From the NCBI GenBank assembly GCA_038325765.1, contig JBBQJI010000036.1, positions 1 to 64,000 of the forward strand: DNA of 64,000 bases, read 5' to 3'. A program made the position numbers and the translations under genes. The stretch is from Xiheibacterium sp038325765 (GTDB lineage Bacteria; Myxococcota_A; Polyangia; Nannocystales; Nannocystaceae). Shown in pieces: positions 28,132-37,689 of this stretch. How positions within the stretch are numbered: position 1 is the first letter of the stretch; every line of letters starts with the position of its first letter. Under the pieces are notes generated by a model. The model worked only from the letters and a program-made list of their open reading frames with translations. It did not search any database and was not told where the DNA came from.

Positions 28132-29430
28132 TCAGCGCTGCAGCAGCTCCGAGACCTCGGGATAGCGCGCCTGCAGCCCGTCGAAGCGCTCGCCCGCCGC
28201 CGAGCAGTGCAGCGTCTCCTCGAACGCCGCAGCGGTCACGTCGTCGATGATCTCCCAGCCGCGGGTGTCGGCGATGAGCTCGTCCGAGCACTGGAACAAG
28301 AACCCGGCGAACTGGGCGCCGCACACCCCGGCGTCGGTCGCGATCTCGAGCAGGTTTGCGCCGGCAGCGTTGGTCATCGAGCAGATCTGCGAGAACGTCA
28401 GGTGACCGGCGTTCTCGATCCCGACCAGGCGCTTGGGCGAGGGCGACGCCGTGAAGCCACCTTGCGTCTGGGAGTAGGCGACGATCGTGTCGGCGGTGCC
28501 GCCGAGCACCAGCGTCGAGACCAGCGCCGCGCCGGCTTGGGTGCCGCCCGCGGCCAGGGGAACCAGCACCTGGGCGTCGTCGCCGAAGCCCTCGATCGCG
28601 CCGCCGCCGGCGCTGTGCCCCGACATCCCGATGCGCCCGGTGTCGATCCGATCGCCGAGGAACGCGAGTTCGTCGGTCTCGCCGCGCACCGCCTCGAGGA
28701 TCGACTGCACGTTGCCCTCGAGATCCTGCGCCACCGTGCCCGCTCCACACACGCTGCCGAGCAGATCCGCGAGCCACAGCCCGGGATGATCGGCGGCGAC
28801 GACGATGAAGCCGCGGCTGGCCCAGTGCACCATCTGTGGCAGCGACTGCGAGCGGAAGCTGGCGGTGCCGTGCACGAACACGATGACCGGGTATGGCCCG
28901 TGGTCGGCATCGACCTCGAGGTCGCGAAAGCAGTCACACGGCTGCCACGGGTTGTCCTCGTCGGAGATCTTGCGCCGCTCCGAGGCGGGGATGGCCTCGC
29001 GGATGTCGTAGACGACCTGCTCGGCGCCGTCCTCGGCACCGGGTGCCGCGGGGTACCAGACCTCGACGTCGAGCCCTGCGACATCGACGGTGCGCGCGCC
29101 CACCGTCCACGGACCGCGCATCGCGGTGTCGGCCGGGATGTCGCGGAGCGAGACGCCCTCGCAGCCGCCGCCCGGACCGGTGTCGCTCTCGCTGCTCGGA
29201 TCACCGCTCGACCCATCCGCGGAATCGGAGGCCGACATCGGGGTCGGACCGCCGGAGCCCGAAGCGGTGCTCGGATCCTCGGTGGCCGTGGCGGTGGCGG
29301 CCATCGTCGAAGCGCCGGTGCCGACGCTGACCTCGGCGCCCGCGCCATCACCGGCGTCCCCGCACCCGAGTGCGGCCACGAGGCACGCCACCGCTCCGCC
29401 GTGCCCCATCTCGCGTCGTCGTCGTGCCAT
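28132..29430 (-). CDS. Lipoprotein alpha/beta-hydrolase (PAF-acetylhydrolase-like)
   Basis: This 432-residue protein has a short signal ending in LGC (residue 23), a Ser/Thr/Gly/Asp linker to about residue 90, and an alpha/beta-hydrolase domain. Visible are the oxyanion region VFVHGTASFRSQS, the nucleophile elbow GHSAGG, a likely acid in GTADTIV, and His in NAGHLTF. The layout resembles secreted platelet-activating-factor acetylhydrolase or dienelactone-hydrolase relatives, which cleave short-chain esters; the substrate is unknown. Several cysteine pairs suggest disulfides outside the cytoplasm. Divergent from the POT gene across 197 bases. Confidence 0.8.
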   Translation of the reverse strand: MARRRREMGHGGAVACLVAALGCGDAGDGAGAEVSVGTGASTMAATATATEDPSTASGSGGPTPMSASDSADGSSGDPSSESDTGPGGGCEGVSLRDIPADTAMRGPWTVGARTVDVAGLDVEVWYPAAPGAEDGAEQVVYDIREAIPASERRKISDEDNPWQPCDCFRDLEVDADHGPYPVIVFVHGTASFRSQSLPQMVHWASRGFIVVAADHPGLWLADLLGSVCGAGTVAQDLEGNVQSILEAVRGETDELAFLGDRIDTGRIGMSGHSAGGGAIEGFGDDAQVLVPLAAGGTQAGAALVSTLVLGGTADTIVAYSQTQGGFTASPSPKRLVGIENAGHLTFSQICSMTNAAGANLLEIATDAGVCGAQFAGFLFQCSDELIADTRGWEIIDDVTAAAFEETLHCSAAGERFDGLQARYPEVSELLQR

Positions 29431-29627
29431 CGCGCTGCTCCCTGGGCGGTCTGACCGCAGCGTTCTCTTTATCACCCCGCGGGCGCCGTGTGCACGCGCG
29501 CTGCGTCGATGAGGCGATGGGCGGTTGTGGGCGGGCTGCAAGGCGCACCCGGGGATCGCCTTGGGGTTGCGACTCGGGGCGCCATGGTGGGAGCATCCGC
29601 CTTCACCGCGAATCGCGAGTCTGCTCG

Positions 29628-31310
29628 ATGTTCAAGAACCATCCCCGAGGCCTGCCGGTTCTGTTCTTCACCGAGATGTGGGAGCGGTTCGGCTTCTACC
29701 TGATGCTCGGCATCTTCGTCCTGTACATGACGGACCCGGCCGACCCGAACAACCCGTCGATGGGCGGGCTGGCGATGTCGGACCGCAACGCCTCGGATGT
29801 GTTCGGCACCTACCTGGCGCTCGTGTATCTCACGCCGTTCGTCGGCGGCCTGCTGGCCGACCGCGTCATCGGCTACAGCAAGGCCATCATCTTCGGCGGC
29901 GTGCTCATGGGCGTGGGCTACTGCGGCCTCGCCATCCCCGGGGACGGGGCCTCGTTCTGGCTGTCGCTGCTGCTCATCATCATCGGCAACGGCTTCTTCA
30001 AGCCCAACATCTCGGCGCTGGTCGGCAACCTCTACGACAACGATGAGCGCTTCCGGCCCTACAAAGAGGCCGGCTTCAACATCTTCTACATGGGGATCAA
30101 CATCGGCGCGTTCGTGTGCAACTTCGTCGCCGCGGTGCTGCGCAACAGCATCGGCTGGTGGGCGGCGTTCATGGCGGCGGGCATCGGGATGTTCCTGGGC
30201 GTGTTGTGGTTCATCGCCGGTCGCAAGCACATCGCCGAGGCCGACGTGATGAAGCCGGCCAAGCCCGGCGACGAGCCAGTGGGCCGTATCCTGGGTCGCG
30301 TGTTCGGCCCCGCCGCGGCCTTCGGCGTGCTGGGATGGTTCGGCGTGCCTGCGCTGCTCGGCGAGGGCAACACGCTGTTCGGGTCCAACAGCAACGACTC
30401 GTTCCTGTTCGCCTGCGCACCCGTGGTGTGGTTCTACGTGTCGCTGTGGCGCAACTCGGAGGGTGAGGACCGCGAGCGCGTCGGCGCCCTGCTGCCGATC
30501 TTCGGGGTGGTGGTGGTGTTCTGGGCGGTGTTCCACCAAAACGGATCGGCGCTGACGGTGTGGGCCGACCGCTACACCGACCGCGAGATGCCGGCGTCGA
30601 TGGCGAGCGCGGCCAAGACCTTCGATCTCGTCGAGGAGGTCGACACCAAGCCGCGGCCGGTGCCCAAGACCGACGCCCACGGCGTGCGCGAGCTGGGTGC
30701 CGACGGCAAGCCGATCGAGGTCATCGGTCCCCACCCGTACTTCAACAACCTGCCGAAGAGCGAGTGGACGCCGCCAGGGGTGAACAAGTCGTTGGTCTCG
30801 ACCGAGTTGTTCCAGTCGATCAATGCGTTCTTCGTCGTCCTGCTCACACCGCTCGTGGTGGGCGTATGGGCGTGGCTCGCTCGGCGCAACAAGGAGCCGT
30901 CGACGCCGGGCAAGATCTCGATCGGCTTGCTCATCACCGCGCTGTCGACGTTGGTGATGGTCGCGGCGACCTACGCCACGCACAACGGCATGGAGAAGGC
31001 GAGCTGGCTGTGGCTGGGGGGCACCTACGCGGTGATCACCGTCGGCGAGCTGTGCCTGTCGCCGATGGGTCTGTCGCTGGTGTCCAAGCTCAGCCCGCCA
31101 CGGCTGACCGCGCTGATGATGGGCGGATGGTTCTTGTCGGCGTCGATCGGCAACAAGCTGTCGGGCCTGCTGTCGGGCCTGATGGACGCCTTCGAGCACA
31201 AGTCGGTCATCTTCTTCATCAACTTCGGCGGCGCGCTGCTGGCTTCGTTGATGATCGCGATCATGATCCCGCGGCTGCGCGCGGTGATGGATCGCTACGT
31301 GGGCAAGTAA
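29628..31310 (+). CDS. POT/PTR family proton-coupled peptide transporter
   Basis: This 560-residue membrane protein carries the POT family signature EMWERFGFY (the ExxERF proton-coupling motif), then GGLLADRVIG and GNGFFKPNISALVG, which together identify di/tripeptide transporters. About twelve to fourteen hydrophobic segments are present, with a long extramembrane insert (about 315-395) containing a Lys/Pro-rich stretch. The ATG at 29628 starts just before the first segment. Its stop codon overlaps the helicase start (TAATG), so the two are cotranscribed. Confidence 0.88.
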   Translation: MFKNHPRGLPVLFFTEMWERFGFYLMLGIFVLYMTDPADPNNPSMGGLAMSDRNASDVFGTYLALVYLTPFVGGLLADRVIGYSKAIIFGGVLMGVGYCGLAIPGDGASFWLSLLLIIIGNGFFKPNISALVGNLYDNDERFRPYKEAGFNIFYMGINIGAFVCNFVAAVLRNSIGWWAAFMAAGIGMFLGVLWFIAGRKHIAEADVMKPAKPGDEPVGRILGRVFGPAAAFGVLGWFGVPALLGEGNTLFGSNSNDSFLFACAPVVWFYVSLWRNSEGEDRERVGALLPIFGVVVVFWAVFHQNGSALTVWADRYTDREMPASMASAAKTFDLVEEVDTKPRPVPKTDAHGVRELGADGKPIEVIGPHPYFNNLPKSEWTPPGVNKSLVSTELFQSINAFFVVLLTPLVVGVWAWLARRNKEPSTPGKISIGLLITALSTLVMVAATYATHNGMEKASWLWLGGTYAVITVGELCLSPMGLSLVSKLSPPRLTALMMGGWFLSASIGNKLSGLLSGLMDAFEHKSVIFFINFGGALLASLMIAIMIPRLRAVMDRYVGK

Positions 31311-32713
31311 TGCGCACCAGCCCGAGCGAGCCCGCGTCGTCGGAGCCGTCCGGCTTCGCCGCGCTCGGCGTACCGGCGGCCCTGGTCGCCAACCTCGAGG
31401 CGTTGGGCTACGCGACGCCCACCGCGATCCAGGCCGCGGCGGTGCCCGAGATCCTCGCCTCGCGCGACGTGCTCGCAGAGGCGCCGACGGGCAGCGGCAA
31501 GACCATCGCCTTTGGCCTCGGCCTGCTCGCGGCCCTCGATGTCACCCGCTGGGGGCCGCAGTCGCTCGTGCTGTGCCCGACCCGCGAGCTGGCCACCCAG
31601 ATCGCGGGGGTGCTGCGCCAGCTCGCGCGGCCGATCGCGAACGTCAAGGTGCTCGTGCTCTGCGGCGGCGTGCCGCTTCTCCCTCAGATCGCCTCGCTGC
31701 GCCACGGCGCCCACATCGTGGTCGGCACGCCGGGCCGCGTGGGCAAGCACCTCCGGGATGGCAGGCTCGAGCTGTCGCGGGTGCGCACGTGCGTACTCGA
31801 CGAGGCCGATCGCATGCTCGACATGGGCTTCGGCGACGAGGTGCTCGCGCTCGTGGCTGCGTGTGGCCAGCCGCGACAGACGCTGCTGTTCTCGGCGACG
31901 CTCGTCGGCGACGTGCTGCGGGTGAGCGCGGCGATCCAGGACGCGCCGCGGCGCGTGAGCGCGGGGCAAGCCTCGGTCCCGCAGATCGCCCAGGCGTTCG
32001 TCGGCCTGGGCGAGGCCCAGCGCGAAGATGTCGCAGCGGCGTGGCTGCGCACGCATGCGCCGGGCAGTGCGCTGTTGTTCTGCAACACCCGCATCGCCTG
32101 CGCATCGTTGTCCGCCGCTCTGGTCGCGCGGGGCATCGACGCCGCCGCGCTCCACGGTGATCTCGAGCAGCCCGATCGCGAGCGGGTGCTGGCGCGCTTC
32201 GCTGGCGGCAGCGTGCGGGTGCTCGTCGCCACCGACGTCGCCGCCCGTGGCATCGATCTCGCCGGACTGGACGCCGTGGTGAACATCGAGCTGCCCTTCG
32301 ATCCCGAGGTCTACGTCCATCGCATCGGCCGCACCGGCCGCGCCGGAGCGACCGGCGTCGCCGTGAGCCTGGTCGGCGACGACGACCTGCCTCGGCTGCA
32401 TGCGATCGAGACGTTCGCCGGCATCACCGCCGTCCTCGAGCGCGCGCCCGAGCCCGACAGCGACGCCCCCGTGGTCGCGCGCCGGGTCACCCTGTACATC
32501 CACGCCGGCCGCCGCGACAAGCTGCGCCCCGGCGACATCCTGGGTGCCTGCACCGGCCAAGGCGGCATCGCGGCGGTGCATGTGGGGAAGATCGAGGTCG
32601 CAGAGCGCGCGAGCTACGTGGCGATCGATCGCGAGCTGGGCGCGACGGCGCTGCGATACCTGCAAGGTATTGCGATCAAGGGGCGACGCCGGCACATCAC
32701 GCGGGCTACGTAG
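31310..32713 (+). CDS. dbpA: DEAD-box ATP-dependent RNA helicase DbpA
   Basis: DbpA remodels 23S rRNA during large-subunit assembly. The 467-residue product has the DEAD-box series: Q motif (YATPTAIQ), APTGSGKT, PTRELA, GTPGR, DEAD, SAT, ARGID and HRIGRTGR. A C-terminal DbpA RNA-binding domain (about 385-460) is recognisable from LRPGDILGA, HVGKIEV and YVAI. The start overlaps the POT stop, indicating translational coupling. Pairing of these two functions has no clear logic. Confidence 0.92.
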   Translation: MRTSPSEPASSEPSGFAALGVPAALVANLEALGYATPTAIQAAAVPEILASRDVLAEAPTGSGKTIAFGLGLLAALDVTRWGPQSLVLCPTRELATQIAGVLRQLARPIANVKVLVLCGGVPLLPQIASLRHGAHIVVGTPGRVGKHLRDGRLELSRVRTCVLDEADRMLDMGFGDEVLALVAACGQPRQTLLFSATLVGDVLRVSAAIQDAPRRVSAGQASVPQIAQAFVGLGEAQREDVAAAWLRTHAPGSALLFCNTRIACASLSAALVARGIDAAALHGDLEQPDRERVLARFAGGSVRVLVATDVAARGIDLAGLDAVVNIELPFDPEVYVHRIGRTGRAGATGVAVSLVGDDDLPRLHAIETFAGITAVLERAPEPDSDAPVVARRVTLYIHAGRRDKLRPGDILGACTGQGGIAAVHVGKIEVAERASYVAIDRELGATALRYLQGIAIKGRRRHITRAT

Positions 32714-32778
32714 GGACGGCGGGGTCCAGGGGCCGACGCGCGCGCGCGGGGCTGATATCCTGCGCGGGGGGATCGTGC

Positions 32779-34416
32779 ATGAGAACATTGACGTACGTGG
32801 TGATCGCAGCGCTCGGCGCCTGCAGCAGCGAGACGCGCGGGCGTAGCGAGGACGCGAACTCGGGCACCTCCGCGGGTGAGACTGCCGGGCCCGGTGAGAC
32901 CGCCGGGCCCGTCGACAGCAGCGGGACATCCGCGACCGCCGACACCACGTCGGGGTCGGCCAGCGCGACCTCGGAGAGCGGAGGCGGCACCTCGGTGCCC
33001 ATCTTCGACGTCGGCGGGATGCCGATGCCCGACGTCGGAGTGCGCGAGGGCCCCGCCATCCCCGAGACCTGCGCGCAGGCGTTGGAGGGGCAGAGCACGG
33101 TGGGCTGCCTGTTCTTCGCCGTCGACCTCGACCAAAACGGCGGACTCGAGAACGATCAGTACGCGATCGCGGTCTCGAATCCGCAGCCGAGCACCGACGC
33201 CGACGTCGTCGTCGAGCAGAAGGTCGGCGGCGTGTGGCAGGAGGTCGCGAGCATGATCGTCTCGCCGCTCACGCTGCACCCGTTTCCCCTGCCCAACATG
33301 AACCAACAGGGCTCGGGTGTGCGGGTCGGCGGCGCGTATCGGGTGACGTCGGACGTGCCGATCGTCGCCTACCAGTTCAACCCGCTCATCATCGGGTCGG
33401 CGAGCTCGGATGCGTCGATGCTGTATCCGGTGCCGAGCTGGGACTCGCTCAATCGCGCGCTGCACTGGGGCGGCGGCTTCGGCCGCGGCTATCTCACCTT
33501 CGCGGCGGCGTACGACGGCACCACGATCGAGGTCACCCCCACGGTGGCCACGGCGGCGGGCCCGGGTGTGCCCGCCGGCAGCCCAGGCGTGCCGTTCGAG
33601 ATCACCATCGACGAGGGCGACATCGCCGAGGTGATGGTCGTCGCCGAGGCAGCGACGCTCGCGGGCACGCGCATCGAGAGCACTGACGTGAACAAGCCGA
33701 TCGCGGTGTTCTCCGGTCACGAGTGCGCCTGGGTGCCCCACAGCGTGCCGGCGTGTGACCACATCGAAGATCAGCTCAGTGGCGTGCGGCTGTGGGGCAC
33801 GCAATTCGTCGCGTCGCGCATGCCGGTGCGCCAGGTCGGCGTGCCCGAGACCTCGCTGTGGCAGATCGTCGCCAGCGAAGATGGCACCACGGTGAGCTTC
33901 GACGCCAACGCCGAGGTCACCGGCTTGCCGGCGGGCCCGGTCATGCTCGATGCCGGCGACTTCGTCGAGCACTACGTCGGCGGCAGCGTGGAGCACCCCG
34001 GCGATTTCCTGGTCGAGGCGAATCGCCCGATCGCCGTCGCCAACCTCATGACCGGCCAGGCCAACCTCACCGGCAGCAACCTCGGCGACCCCGCGCTCGT
34101 GCAACTCAGCCCCATCGAGCAGTACCTGCAGCGGTACATCGTGCTCGTGGCGACGGGCTGGCAGGTCGACGTCTTCGTGATCACCAGGCCCGCCGGCATC
34201 GCGGTCGAGCTCGACGGCGTCGCCATCGAGAACTCGGCGTTCATCGACGTGGGCGGCGGTTACGAGGTCGCCCGCATCACCACCAGCGACGGGGTGCACA
34301 GCGTCGAGGCGACCGACGGCGTGATGATCACCGTCGTCGGATACGCGAGCGCCGACAGCTACGCGTACCTCGGTGGCACCGGGACCGGGGTGATCAACCC
34401 CACGCCCGAAGGCTGA
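32779..34416 (+). CDS. Lipoprotein with IgGFc-binding-like domain
   Basis: This 545-residue protein has a lipoprotein signal ending in LGAC (residue 15), a Ser/Thr/Gly/Ala linker (about 20-75) and one large domain. The domain shows IgGFc-binding N-terminal family features: YQFNPL, TDVNKPIAVFSGHECAW, PACDHIEDQL and the VRLWGTQFVASR block. It has six or more beta-rich repeats and conserved cysteines (HECAW, PACDH). Myxobacteria carry many such proteins; a role in adhesion or recognition of surfaces is inferred. It starts 65 bases after dbpA and may be separate. Confidence 0.78.
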   Translation: MRTLTYVVIAALGACSSETRGRSEDANSGTSAGETAGPGETAGPVDSSGTSATADTTSGSASATSESGGGTSVPIFDVGGMPMPDVGVREGPAIPETCAQALEGQSTVGCLFFAVDLDQNGGLENDQYAIAVSNPQPSTDADVVVEQKVGGVWQEVASMIVSPLTLHPFPLPNMNQQGSGVRVGGAYRVTSDVPIVAYQFNPLIIGSASSDASMLYPVPSWDSLNRALHWGGGFGRGYLTFAAAYDGTTIEVTPTVATAAGPGVPAGSPGVPFEITIDEGDIAEVMVVAEAATLAGTRIESTDVNKPIAVFSGHECAWVPHSVPACDHIEDQLSGVRLWGTQFVASRMPVRQVGVPETSLWQIVASEDGTTVSFDANAEVTGLPAGPVMLDAGDFVEHYVGGSVEHPGDFLVEANRPIAVANLMTGQANLTGSNLGDPALVQLSPIEQYLQRYIVLVATGWQVDVFVITRPAGIAVELDGVAIENSAFIDVGGGYEVARITTSDGVHSVEATDGVMITVVGYASADSYAYLGGTGTGVINPTPEG

Positions 34417-34541
34417 GCGCAGGGCCGCGCGACGGCGACGCGCGAGGGCCCTTTCGCCGCTTCCGCGCGCGCTCTTCGACCCGGCCGACTTGCGGTCAGG
34501 GATCCGCCTCGGGCATCATGAGGACCTCCTCGAGGGACCGC

Positions 34542-35000
34542 ATGCGCAGCCTCGTTCCCCACCGCCGGGCCGCGCCAGCCAAGCGCAAGCTGCAGAAGGT
34601 GCCCTACGTCGAGCTGTACGACGGGCGATTGCAGGGCGTCGTGTCGAGTTCGTCCGATCCCGCGCGGGTCTACGTGTCGTTCATCGAGGCCGGCTCGGGC
34701 GACTACGCCTGCAGCACCAACAACAACCGGCCGTGCGGCGGAGGCGGGTTCTGCGGCCACATCCGGGCGCTAGTCGACAGCGCCTTGGCGCAGTACGGCG
34801 CCGATCGGGTGGCGCGGTACCTCGGCTGTGCCGATCGCAACCTCGCGAGCGAGTCGGACATCGCCCGGCAGCTCCACGGCACCAAGACGGCCCACGATCC
34901 CGGGGTCGTGTTCGCGCGCTTCCTCGACTACCTGCGCTACATCGAGCTGCCCTCGAGCACGGAGCCGCTGCCCGAAATGGCGTGGTTCGTGACCGGATGA
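34542..35000 (+). CDS. SWIM-type zinc protein of MoxR-vWA cassette
   Basis: This 152-residue protein opens the five-gene cassette. A cysteine/histidine cluster Cys57, Cys65, Cys71, His73 (CSTNNNRPC then GFCGHIRAL) resembles the SWIM zinc finger, a DNA- or protein-binding element found with MoxR systems. The rest is alpha-helical with YGADRVARYLGC. The ATG at 34542 is chosen because AGGGA lies 4 bases before it; an earlier in-frame ATG at 34518 has no ribosome site. Its stop overlaps the next start as ATGA. Confidence 0.75.
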   Translation: MRSLVPHRRAAPAKRKLQKVPYVELYDGRLQGVVSSSSDPARVYVSFIEAGSGDYACSTNNNRPCGGGGFCGHIRALVDSALAQYGADRVARYLGCADRNLASESDIARQLHGTKTAHDPGVVFARFLDYLRYIELPSSTEPLPEMAWFVTG

Positions 35001-36289
35001 ACGCGCCTGTCGTCCCGGTGGGTGTGGCCGAGGCGCGCGCGGTCGTAGACGGTGTCGATCGGGCGCTGGGCTCGGGTCTGGCGCGGCTGTCCCCCGACGC
35101 GCGCGCGGCCCTGCGCGAGCTCGGCCACGCCGTCGCCGGCACGCCGCTGGGCAGCGCGGTCACCGAGGCGATCGCGGCGATCGAGCGCGGCGAACTGCTC
35201 GCCCATCACCTCGGCGCCCTCGCGGCCGGGCGCGCGGCCCTCGAGGGTGCCATCTGCGACGCGCTGCTCGCCGCGATGGTCGCGTCAGCCGGACTCGTGC
35301 TCGAGGCGCCGACGCTCGGCCCCACGGCGGCCCCCGACGCGCGGACGCTCGCGCTGATGCACAGCACCCAGCAGTGGCTCGTCGAGATCGCCCTCGCCGG
35401 CTTCGGCCAGCTCGATCTCTCGACGATCGCACCGGCGCTCGCGGCCCTGCGCGCGCTGCAGGAGCACCCGCCCCTGCGGCGACTCGCGGCGCTGCTGACC
35501 GGCTTCGCCCACGAGCTCGCCGACACCGCGCCGACCTCGGGGAGCACCGAGCTGCCCCTGCGGCGCTGGTCGGATCTGTGGTCGACCGCGATGCTCGCGA
35601 GCTCGGCCCTGCCCGCGACGCCGGCGCGCCGCAGCGTCACGGGCGTGCTCACGCCCCTGGGCGCCGACCTCGTGCACCACGATCACCTGGTGTCGCTCGT
35701 CGTCCACGGCCTGTTCGAGCCGGACGGACAGCCGCGGCGCCTGGTCCGGATCACGCTGTCGGCGTGGCGCGTCGACGCGATCGCCGGCCCCGAGGTCTTC
35801 ACGCGGCTCGCCCCGTTGGCCCCCGAGCTCGTTGCGGCGCTCGCGTCCCCGGTGCGGCTGCAGATCACCGACGCGACCGCCCTGGGCTCGGGCGATCTGC
35901 TCTGGGACGGCGCGGTGAAGCCGTTGCCCGGCGCGCTACAACCCCACGCGATCGATCTCGCCGGTGCCACGATCACGGCACCACCCCCGCGCGACCGCCA
36001 TGCCGTGCAGCTCGCGGTCCCGATCGTGGGCACGCCGCCCGAGGGCGTTCCTCTCGCGTTCGATCGCACGAGCCCGCTCGTGGGCCTCTGCGAGGGCGAC
36101 GAGCGGGGCGCGCTCGGCTTCGTCGGCCTGCTCCGCTACGACGACGGCTTCTGCGTGCAGCCCCTGGCGTTCGCGACCAAGAAGGGGCTGCGCGGCCCGG
36201 CCAAGGGCATCGCCGACGCGGGCAAGCTGAAGGACCGCGCCGCCGCCGTGCTCGAGGAGCGCGCCGGCCGACTGCTGAGGAAGTCATGA
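34997..36289 (+). CDS. Unrecognised 430-residue cassette protein
   Basis: No family recognised. The first 250 residues are mostly alpha-helical and Ala/Leu-rich. The rest is more beta-rich (VSLVVHGLFEPDG, RLVRITLSAWRVDAI), ending in a basic tail with KKGLRGPAKG. No signal peptide or membrane segment is seen, so it is probably cytoplasmic. It overlaps the genes on both sides by four bases (ATGA), and so should be made in fixed proportion to the SWIM and vWA proteins. It may be an adaptor of the MoxR-vWA complex. Confidence 0.7.
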   Translation: MNAPVVPVGVAEARAVVDGVDRALGSGLARLSPDARAALRELGHAVAGTPLGSAVTEAIAAIERGELLAHHLGALAAGRAALEGAICDALLAAMVASAGLVLEAPTLGPTAAPDARTLALMHSTQQWLVEIALAGFGQLDLSTIAPALAALRALQEHPPLRRLAALLTGFAHELADTAPTSGSTELPLRRWSDLWSTAMLASSALPATPARRSVTGVLTPLGADLVHHDHLVSLVVHGLFEPDGQPRRLVRITLSAWRVDAIAGPEVFTRLAPLAPELVAALASPVRLQITDATALGSGDLLWDGAVKPLPGALQPHAIDLAGATITAPPPRDRHAVQLAVPIVGTPPEGVPLAFDRTSPLVGLCEGDERGALGFVGLLRYDDGFCVQPLAFATKKGLRGPAKGIADAGKLKDRAAAVLEERAGRLLRKS

Positions 36290-37674
36290 GCGGCGCCCGC
36301 GAGCGCGAACTCGGCTTTTGGTGGGCGCTCACCGAATCTCTCGGCGACGATGGCATCAAGCAACGCATGGGCGAGCTCATGCGCCCGGTCGTGGACGAGC
36401 TCGATCTCCCCCGCGTGCTGCTCGAGCCCGGCGGCTCGCTGCGCCAGGTGCTGCGCGCCAAGCCGGGGCTGCGGCCGCTGGTCCAGCTCGACGTCGACGG
36501 CGTGGTGCAGGCCGACGTCACCACCGACCCCGAGACGCTCTCGCGCGAGCTGCTGTACCTGCGCGCGGTCGTCGACGTGTTCGGCGGCCAGCTGCCCGAG
36601 CAGGTGTCGGCCGAGCGGTACACGGAGTGGCTCTCCGACGTGCGGCTGTTCGAGGATGCCTCGGGGCTCGGGCGCAGCCAACAGTTCGCCGGCCGCGGCT
36701 CGGGCACCGGCGGTGGACCGCAGGTGACGGACACCGACGTGGCCGACGCGGTGAGCGAGCTGAAGAAGGGCCGCGGCCTGCTCTCGGCCCCCGAGATCGA
36801 GGCCGGCCTGCGCGTGATCGAGAAGCGTCATCTCGATCGCATGGCGCTGGCCGAGGTGCTGAAAGACGCCAAGCTGGCCAGGACGCTGCAGCCGTCGATG
36901 GCCATGGTCGAGCAGCTCCTGCGGCAGAAGGACGGACTGTCGGGGCCGGCCCTCGTCCACGCCAAGGCGATCATCCGCCGGTTCATCGACGATCTGCGCG
37001 ACGTGCTCGCGCGCGACGTGGCCTCGACACCGCGGGGCAAGCCCGATCGGTCGACGCTGCCGCGCCGCAGCTTCCGCAACCTCGATCTCAAGCGAACGCT
37101 GTGGCGCAACCTCGTCAACTGGGATCCGAAGCAGAACAAGTTGTTCGTCGATCGTCTGTACTACCGCCAGCGGGCCAAGCAGGTCGATCGCCACCGCATG
37201 ATCGTGGTCGTCGATCAGTCGGGGTCGATGGTGCCGGCCATGGTCAACTGCACCATCCTCGCCAGCATCTTCGCCGGGCTACCCGCCGTCGACGCCCACC
37301 TGGTCGCGTACGACACGACCGCAGTCGACCTGTCGGCCTGGGTCCATGATCCGTTCGAGGTGCTGCTGCGCACCCAGCTCGGCGGTGGCACCGACGGCAT
37401 GTGCACCCTGCCCCTGGTCACCGCGAAGATCGACGATCCGCGCAAGACCGTCATCGTGTGGATCTCGGACTTCTACGACAACCGCGAACTGATGCCGGTG
37501 TTTCGCAGCTTCCACCAGTCGGGTGCGACGTTCTTGCCGGTCGGTTCGGTTTCGACCGGCGGGTTCTTCTCGGTCGATGGATGGTTCCGCCGGGAACTCC
37601 AGCAGCTCGGCACACCGGTGCTGTCGGGCAGCATGAAGACCCTCATCCGCGAGCTCAAAGCCGCCCTGCCATGA
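36286..37674 (+). CDS. von Willebrand factor A protein of MoxR cassette
   Basis: This 462-residue protein has a helical N-terminal half (1-295) and a C-terminal VWA domain. The MIDAS metal site is intact: D310 in VVVDQSGS, the Thr in GGGTDG (366-371) and D395 in WISDFYD. MoxR-type ATPases work with VWA proteins as metal-ion-dependent chaperones, loading or remodelling target proteins. It starts inside the stop codon of the previous gene and is followed 15 bases later by the MoxR gene, as expected for a partner pair. Confidence 0.87.
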   Translation: MSGARERELGFWWALTESLGDDGIKQRMGELMRPVVDELDLPRVLLEPGGSLRQVLRAKPGLRPLVQLDVDGVVQADVTTDPETLSRELLYLRAVVDVFGGQLPEQVSAERYTEWLSDVRLFEDASGLGRSQQFAGRGSGTGGGPQVTDTDVADAVSELKKGRGLLSAPEIEAGLRVIEKRHLDRMALAEVLKDAKLARTLQPSMAMVEQLLRQKDGLSGPALVHAKAIIRRFIDDLRDVLARDVASTPRGKPDRSTLPRRSFRNLDLKRTLWRNLVNWDPKQNKLFVDRLYYRQRAKQVDRHRMIVVVDQSGSMVPAMVNCTILASIFAGLPAVDAHLVAYDTTAVDLSAWVHDPFEVLLRTQLGGGTDGMCTLPLVTAKIDDPRKTVIVWISDFYDNRELMPVFRSFHQSGATFLPVGSVSTGGFFSVDGWFRRELQQLGTPVLSGSMKTLIRELKAALP

Positions 37675-37689
37675 TGTCTGGAGCCCACG

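Noticed and set aside
29472..31199. 575-codon frame antisense to the POT transporter
   Set aside because: His/Arg/Glu-rich composition is the usual antisense shadow of a hydrophobic gene. No membrane or enzyme motif is present.
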